Under the pieces are notes generated by a model. The model was not told the origin of the DNA, ran no database searches, and saw nothing but the letters and a program-made list of their open reading frames with translations. 51,309 nt of DNA from Aeromonas rivipollensis (GTDB lineage Bacteria; Pseudomonadota; Gammaproteobacteria; Enterobacterales; Aeromonadaceae): NCBI RefSeq assembly GCF_010974825.1, contig NZ_JAAILA010000027.1, positions 1-51,309 on the forward strand. Direction: 5' to 3'. Below are positions 47,526 to 51,309 of this stretch, piece after piece. Made by a program: the position numbers and the translations under genes. The stretch's first letter is position 1; the number at the start of each line of letters is the position of its first letter.

Positions 47526-48528
47526 ACGCAACCTCCCCCTGATGGTGACCATCATGGTCTTCGTGCTGGGCTATCTGCTCTGCCTGGCCTCCTTCCCCGC
47601 CTTCATGTCCACCCGCATCATCTGCAACATACTGACGGACAATGCGTTTCTGGGCATAGTGGCGGTCGGCATGACCTTCGTCATCCTCTCTGGGGGCATA
47701 GATCTGTCGGTGGGGGCCGTCATCGCCTTCACCGGCGTGCTGCTGGCCAAACTCATCGGGGATCTGGGGGTCAGTCCACTGCTGGCCATCCCCCTGGTGC
47801 TGGTGCTCGGGGCCGGCTTCGGCGCCCTGATGGGCTGGCTCATCGACACCCTGAAGATCCCCGCCTTCATCATCACCCTGGCGGGCATGTTCTTCCTGCG
47901 AGGGGCCAGTTTCCTCATCTCGGAGCAGTCCCTGCCCATCGATCACCCCAGCTTCACCTACCTGTCGAGCCTGTCGTGGAAGGTGCCGGGGGGCGGTCGC
48001 CTGAGCCTGCTGGCCCTCATCATGCTGGCGGTGGTGGTGCTTGGCATCCTGCTCGCCAACCGCACCCGCTTTGGCAACAACGTCTACGCCATCGGCGGCA
48101 ACGCCACCTCGGCGGCCCTGATGGGGATCTCGGTGCGCCACATCACCATCCGCATCTACCTGCTCTCCACCACCCTGGCGACCCTGGCGGGCATCGTATT
48201 CGCGCTCTACACCTCGGCGGGCTATCCGCTCGCCGCCGTCGGGGTGGAGCTCGATGCCATCGCCGCCGTGGTGATCGGCGGCACCCTGCTGAGCGGCGGG
48301 GTGGGCACAGTATTCGGCTCCCTGTTCGGGGTATTGATCCAGGGGTTGATCCAGACCTACATCAACTTCGACGGCACCCTCAGCTCCTGGTGGACCAAGA
48401 TCATCATAGGCCTGCTGCTGTTTAGCTTCATCGCCCTGCAGCGCCTGCTGATCCTGGTCTCGGAACACCGCAAGGCCAACAACGCCACCCCCTTCAAGCG
48501 GCAGGTCCCCGTCGCCCCCCTTGAGTGA
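47518..48528 (+). CDS. yjfF: Galactofuranose ABC transporter, permease YjfF
   Basis: The 336-residue second permease subunit has TFVILSGGIDLSVGAVIAFT, IPAFIITLAGMFFLRGASFL and AAVVIGGTLLSGGVGTVFGS as conserved blocks, all typical of YjfF. It overlaps ytfT by 8 bp and ends the operon. A 13-bp perfect inverted repeat follows its stop. No galactofuranose-metabolising enzyme or regulator gene is adjacent. Confidence 0.94.
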   Translation: MFKRNLPLMVTIMVFVLGYLLCLASFPAFMSTRIICNILTDNAFLGIVAVGMTFVILSGGIDLSVGAVIAFTGVLLAKLIGDLGVSPLLAIPLVLVLGAGFGALMGWLIDTLKIPAFIITLAGMFFLRGASFLISEQSLPIDHPSFTYLSSLSWKVPGGGRLSLLALIMLAVVVLGILLANRTRFGNNVYAIGGNATSAALMGISVRHITIRIYLLSTTLATLAGIVFALYTSAGYPLAAVGVELDAIAAVVIGGTLLSGGVGTVFGSLFGVLIQGLIQTYINFDGTLSSWWTKIIIGLLLFSFIALQRLLILVSEHRKANNATPFKRQVPVAPLE

Positions 48529-48532
48529 AAAC

Positions 48533-48577
48533 ATCGCGGGGCCTGCGCCCGATCAACCCAGGCACAGGCCCCGCGAT
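48533..48577. terminator. Large hairpin after yjfF
   Basis: The 13-bp perfect inverted repeat ATCGCGGGGCCTG / CAGGCCCCGCGAT has a 19-nt loop. There is no T run, but the stem is very stable. It separates yjfF from the converging oxidase remnant. Confidence 0.6.
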
Positions 48578-48602
48578 AACACGCCTTTATGGTGGCCAGG
48601 TG

Positions 48603-49013
48603 CTAGTATTCCCCCGCCCCCAGCAGCCGCTCTTTCCAGAGATAACCCTGCACCCCCAGATCCAGAAAGGGCCGTGGCGGGAGATAGTTTGCCGTGCCCA
48701 GAGCGCGCATCTGCTCGCCCCAGGGGCTCTCCACCCCGCACACCAGATCGGCCAGTGCCTTGCCCGCCATGGTTTGCTTGCTGATCCGGGCCCCGTTGCA
48801 TCCCAACGCAGCGTAGAGATCTGCTCCGAACTGGCCCCACAGCGGCGCCCCATTGCGGCTCACGCTGATGAGCCCGGACCAGCTGTGGGCGAAGGCCAGC
48901 TCCCCAAGTTCGGGAAAGCGGGACAGAAACAGCTGGCGGTGACGTCGCACTATGGCTTCCCTGGCCCCGCCATCGCTGTGCAGCGTCGGCGCATGAGCGA
49001 CATGCTGGCGGAT
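48603..49013 (-). pseudogene. C-terminal remnant of FAD-dependent amine/amino-acid oxidase
   Basis: About 137 codons encode the C-terminus of a DadA/PuuB-like FAD oxidoreductase: VRRHRQLFLSRFPELGELAF, HSWSGLISVSRNGAPLWG, LYAALGCNGARISKQTMAGK and PPRPFLDLGVQGY. The N-terminal ~300 residues, including the FAD-binding Rossmann fold, are missing. Reading upstream in frame gives IRQHVAHAPTLHSDGGAREA and then a TAG at 49014-49016, exactly where the sequence turns AT-rich. No ribosome site or proper start fits. The gene was evidently cut by insertion of foreign DNA or a deletion; a GTG at 48950 could open a short frame but is unlikely to be functional. Confidence 0.8.
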
Positions 49014-49578
49014 CTATACCCAAAAGGGACTAATAAAAGGTAGAGACACACGACAGGAGGCCGCAAGGGATCGCCTATGTGTTAGCAAGGGGATAACTTG
49101 GGGCAGGGACAAAAAGAGGTGCAGACAAGCGTTCAGACGGTCCCAGAAAGAGAACTTCAGGGCGACCGGCTGGCTGGAGAATTGAAGGAGTACGGGGGGA
49201 AATAGCGGGCGCTTAATCACTGAAGAGGGCGTTCAGATTTTTTCCAGAATTAACCGAGGGCGGACATAGGTGTGGTGACATACTGCGGTTATAGTGAAAA
49301 TAGCGTTTTTGCACATTCCTATTTTCTTACTCTCATTTTGTGATGATTTGATAGCATTATTTAATAATAATCTCACTTTGTTGTCAGCGCCACAATTATA
49401 ATTTTATTTGAGAAGTCACGCCACGTAGCGCAACTATTTTACTTTGCGCCTGGAGTTGAGCTTATTATACCAGAATGAGAGCTCCTTATCACTTCATAAA
49501 TTTCCACCCCGCCCCATGGATTTTTCCTTGATTCTTAGTAACATAGGCTTTGTTAATTTGAAGCAGGAGCCTTTGTAG
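49014..49578. other. AT-rich gene-free stretch at island edge
   Basis: About 565 bp follow the truncated oxidase. The first ~250 bp have mixed composition and the rest is distinctly AT-rich (for example runs of TTTAATAATAATC near 49360). I see no credible gene, tRNA or insertion-sequence end; a 68-codon minus-strand frame (49014-49220) has no recognisable features. The last part must contain the promoter of the 49579 operon. Confidence 0.5.
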
Positions 49579-49914
49579 ATGCAGCCTAATTATAAAGTGA
49601 CTGTAAAGCACAGCCGTATTAAGTTGAACGTATCAGAGCAGAAAGGAGTCATGTATTTTACTGATGAACATCACTCAATGCTGCTGTGTGCTCCGATACA
49701 CAAAATCAAGTCAGATATTGAAGGGACCATCTACTGCCAACCGTCACAGCGTGAACGTTGGGCTATCGAATTAGATTGGCGTGATCACTTAATAATTTCA
49801 GAGTATGTAGAAAAGATAAAACTAGAAATAAAAGAAACGATTATGAAAATGAGTTTGTTGGCGAATTCAGGGAAAGACACATCCGTTTCAACTTACGCCG
49901 GAGATGAAGAATGA
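49579..49914 (+). CDS. Hypothetical protein, first gene of DUF2513 operon
   Basis: The 111-residue protein is not recognised. It is mixed alpha/beta by eye, with a charged helix near the end (YVEKIKLEIKETIMKMSLLA) and no signal or membrane segment. The ATG at 49579 follows CAGGAG. Its TGA overlaps the ATG of the DUF2513 gene (ATGA), so they form a coupled pair. Codon use is AT-rich, unlike the chromosome to the left. Confidence 0.7.
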   Translation: MQPNYKVTVKHSRIKLNVSEQKGVMYFTDEHHSMLLCAPIHKIKSDIEGTIYCQPSQRERWAIELDWRDHLIISEYVEKIKLEIKETIMKMSLLANSGKDTSVSTYAGDEE

Positions 49915-50282
49915 AAAGGAATTGGGACACCGTGAGAGATGTACTCACAAAATTAGAGAGTCTGCCTAGCACAGACCATTACTTATCACTTGGAGATTTC
50001 GAACTTACTGATGTGAGTGTCGCTTATGCAATCTCCTACCACATGGAACTGCTAATTGAAGCAGGACTAGTTGAAGGAAAAATGAGCCGAGTTCTTGGCG
50101 GTGGCCCTATAAATTTCACGGCGACTCGACTTACATGGACAGGCCACGAATTTTTAGATGCAATCTGTAGCGATACAGTCTGGATCAAGACCAAAGAGAC
50201 CTTTGCAACCAAGGGGCTCGACATGACCTTTGATCTGATTAAGACCGTGGCAGGTGGTGTAGCGACTTCGCTCCTGTTCTGA
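49911..50282 (+). CDS. DUF2513 domain-containing protein
   Basis: The 123-residue protein matches DUF2513: MKRNWDTVRDVLTKLESLPS at the start, ISYHMELLIEAGLVEGKM in the middle, and RLTWTGHEFLDAICSDTVW with KTKETFATKG towards the end. The middle looks like a winged helix, so a DNA- or RNA-binding regulatory role is plausible. DUF2513 genes are common on prophages and islands; no function is established. It is translationally coupled to the preceding gene by a 4-bp overlap and converges on the OST-HTH gene 32 bp away. Confidence 0.85.
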   Translation: MKRNWDTVRDVLTKLESLPSTDHYLSLGDFELTDVSVAYAISYHMELLIEAGLVEGKMSRVLGGGPINFTATRLTWTGHEFLDAICSDTVWIKTKETFATKGLDMTFDLIKTVAGGVATSLLF

Positions 50283-50314
50283 GTGTGCAAGCGGCAGAAA
50301 TTAGCAAAACTCTC

Positions 50315-51160
50315 TTAGGCCCGGCGGGTGCGATACCACATCATCAGACCAGTGGGAGATAGTCGTTTGTCTACTTCGAAGAGCTGGGAACGATGAATAA
50401 CCTCCCGCCAACTACGACATCCGTACAGCTTGGGGGATAAATCTGGCCATCTTTGCCCGATACTACGGATGGCTTCATTTAACTGGGCCCAGCCATCCTT
50501 AGCTATTGAGTGTTCTGTAAATTTCATCTGTTGGACGATGGCTGTGTTTTCCCAATTGTCGATCGGTTCACCAGGGATAACGCCGTAGTAATAGAGACTC
50601 TTTCCGACTGGTGAGTTAATAAACTCGAAAAGTTCTTTCTTCCCACCTTCAAACGCAGTCAGGAGGGAAATCAACGTATCCTTATTGCTCTTGATGGTAC
50701 TGGCTGCTGTAGACAGATAGCTGATTGCAGCTTGGCAACTAATCTCCGAGTTCAATGCAAAACGTGACAGAAAATGATGAACCAGCTCATTTCGTAACTC
50801 GACCAACTGTTTGAGCTTTTCATTCATCCACTCCCCGTCTTCTAGGCCAAAACTGACACGGAAGTAAGCTCGGCCGTTTAGAGCGTCATCATCAATTTCT
50901 TGCTCATTCTCCAACGTCGTTCTTTGGCTCCACTGACCAACCAAATGCCCCAGCGTTTTTCCGCCTAGAAGCTGGCGGTCACGTTCTACGTTACGAGCTA
51001 ACTCATCGGAGAACCCACTCACCTTTAGAGTGGGTAGGGCTGCTTTGAGCATCAATTCAAACTGCTGTAACTGGAGGAGAGCTCGCCCGTACTCCAACGC
51101 TATTTGTTCTTTTAATTCATTTAAATCAGGCGGTGCCTTGTCAGTTTTGTGGTGTTCCAA
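50315..51160 (-). CDS. HEPN-like / OST-HTH (LOTUS) domain protein
   Basis: The 281-residue protein has two parts. The N-terminal ~180 residues are helical and contain R123-NELV-H128, fitting the Rx4-6H motif of HEPN-type RNases, in a helix (LKQLVELRNELVHHFLSRF) typical of that fold. The last ~55 residues (WAQLNEAIRSIGQRWPDLSP, then LYGCRSWREVIHRSQLFEVD) match the OST-HTH/LOTUS winged helix, which binds RNA (often G-quadruplex) in other proteins. The start is a TTG at 51160 with AAGGA about eight bases before it. No obvious partner gene lies on its strand within the window. The OST-HTH call is fairly firm; HEPN is inference from one motif. Confidence 0.75.
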   Translation of the reverse strand: MEHHKTDKAPPDLNELKEQIALEYGRALLQLQQFELMLKAALPTLKVSGFSDELARNVERDRQLLGGKTLGHLVGQWSQRTTLENEQEIDDDALNGRAYFRVSFGLEDGEWMNEKLKQLVELRNELVHHFLSRFALNSEISCQAAISYLSTAASTIKSNKDTLISLLTAFEGGKKELFEFINSPVGKSLYYYGVIPGEPIDNWENTAIVQQMKFTEHSIAKDGWAQLNEAIRSIGQRWPDLSPKLYGCRSWREVIHRSQLFEVDKRLSPTGLMMWYRTRRA

Positions 51161-51309
51161 TCGCGCTCTTCCTTGTGCTCAGTTGAAATACATGTGTAGT
51201 GGCCTAATCATCCCGAACACCATTTTAGTCGGTACAGTCGCCACCATGACTTGAGGTGTTCACTGACAAGATTACGTCGCTCATTTAATGCTGAATTCAA
51301 ACACGAAGA
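51161..51309. other. Upstream region of the OST-HTH gene
   Basis: The final 149 bp are AT-rich and carry the promoter region of the minus-strand OST-HTH gene. An AAGGA ribosome site lies at about 51169-51173. I see no gene or repeat; the window ends here. Confidence 0.4.

Noticed and set aside
49014..49220. 68-codon minus-strand frame at the island edge
   Set aside because: It has no ribosome site or recognisable pattern, and overlaps the composition boundary.

Overview
The window is a GC-rich gammaproteobacterial chromosome segment. Its gene content (norM next to riboflavin synthase, yaeP, purT, hxpB, polB with an SOS box, nfo, two tandem lpxM-type acyltransferases, an IMPa-type metalloprotease, fdhD/ydeP, the ytfQRT-yjfF importer) fits Aeromonas or a close relative. 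That placement rests on recognised protein families and base composition, not on a database search.

Layout. 1-8100: housekeeping genes: a DUF1289/CWC cysteine-rich protein and a CvfB-like S1 protein, a UPF0149-type protein, a MarR regulator overlapping a DUF4250 protein, azoreductase azoR divergent from an EamA exporter, purT, hxpB and a CPXCG protein. 8485-10976: riboflavin synthase, yaeP and the MATE exporter norM. 11073-11819: a tRNA-Val(GAC) array with its own promoter and terminator, holding five intact tRNAs and two decayed copies. 11891-17407: polB with a LexA box, a YbaK/ProX deacylase, a Tyr/Trp-rich lipoprotein, a pirin and a small membrane protein. 17572-20742: a RIO-type kinase and two tandem lipid A acyltransferases. 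20968-22942: a TDT/SLAC1 transporter divergent from a LysR regulator.

23034-32814 is mainly sugar and accessory metabolism: a Gfo/Idh/MocA oxidoreductase, endonuclease IV, a GH3 lipoprotein glycosidase, an AraC regulator, a LysR/SDR divergent pair, and a GH1 6-phospho-beta-glucosidase divergent from its own LysR regulator. Then come a Cache-GGDEF diguanylate cyclase, a BamA/TamA-like outer membrane protein, and fdhD-ydeP divergent from a LysR gene with an ATAG/CTAT operator. An IMPa-type secreted metalloprotease and the galactofuranose ABC importer ytfQ-ytfR-ytfT-yjfF follow.

At about 49014 the composition changes sharply to AT-rich. The last gene on the GC-rich side is only the C-terminal remnant of a FAD-dependent amine/amino-acid oxidase, cut exactly there. 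The remaining 2.3 kb holds about 560 bp without a convincing gene, a two-gene overlapping operon (unknown protein plus DUF2513), and an opposing gene for a protein with a HEPN-like RNELVH motif and a C-terminal OST-HTH/LOTUS-like domain. This looks like the edge of a horizontally acquired island. The OST-HTH protein is the best candidate here for a poorly described, possibly RNA-directed system.
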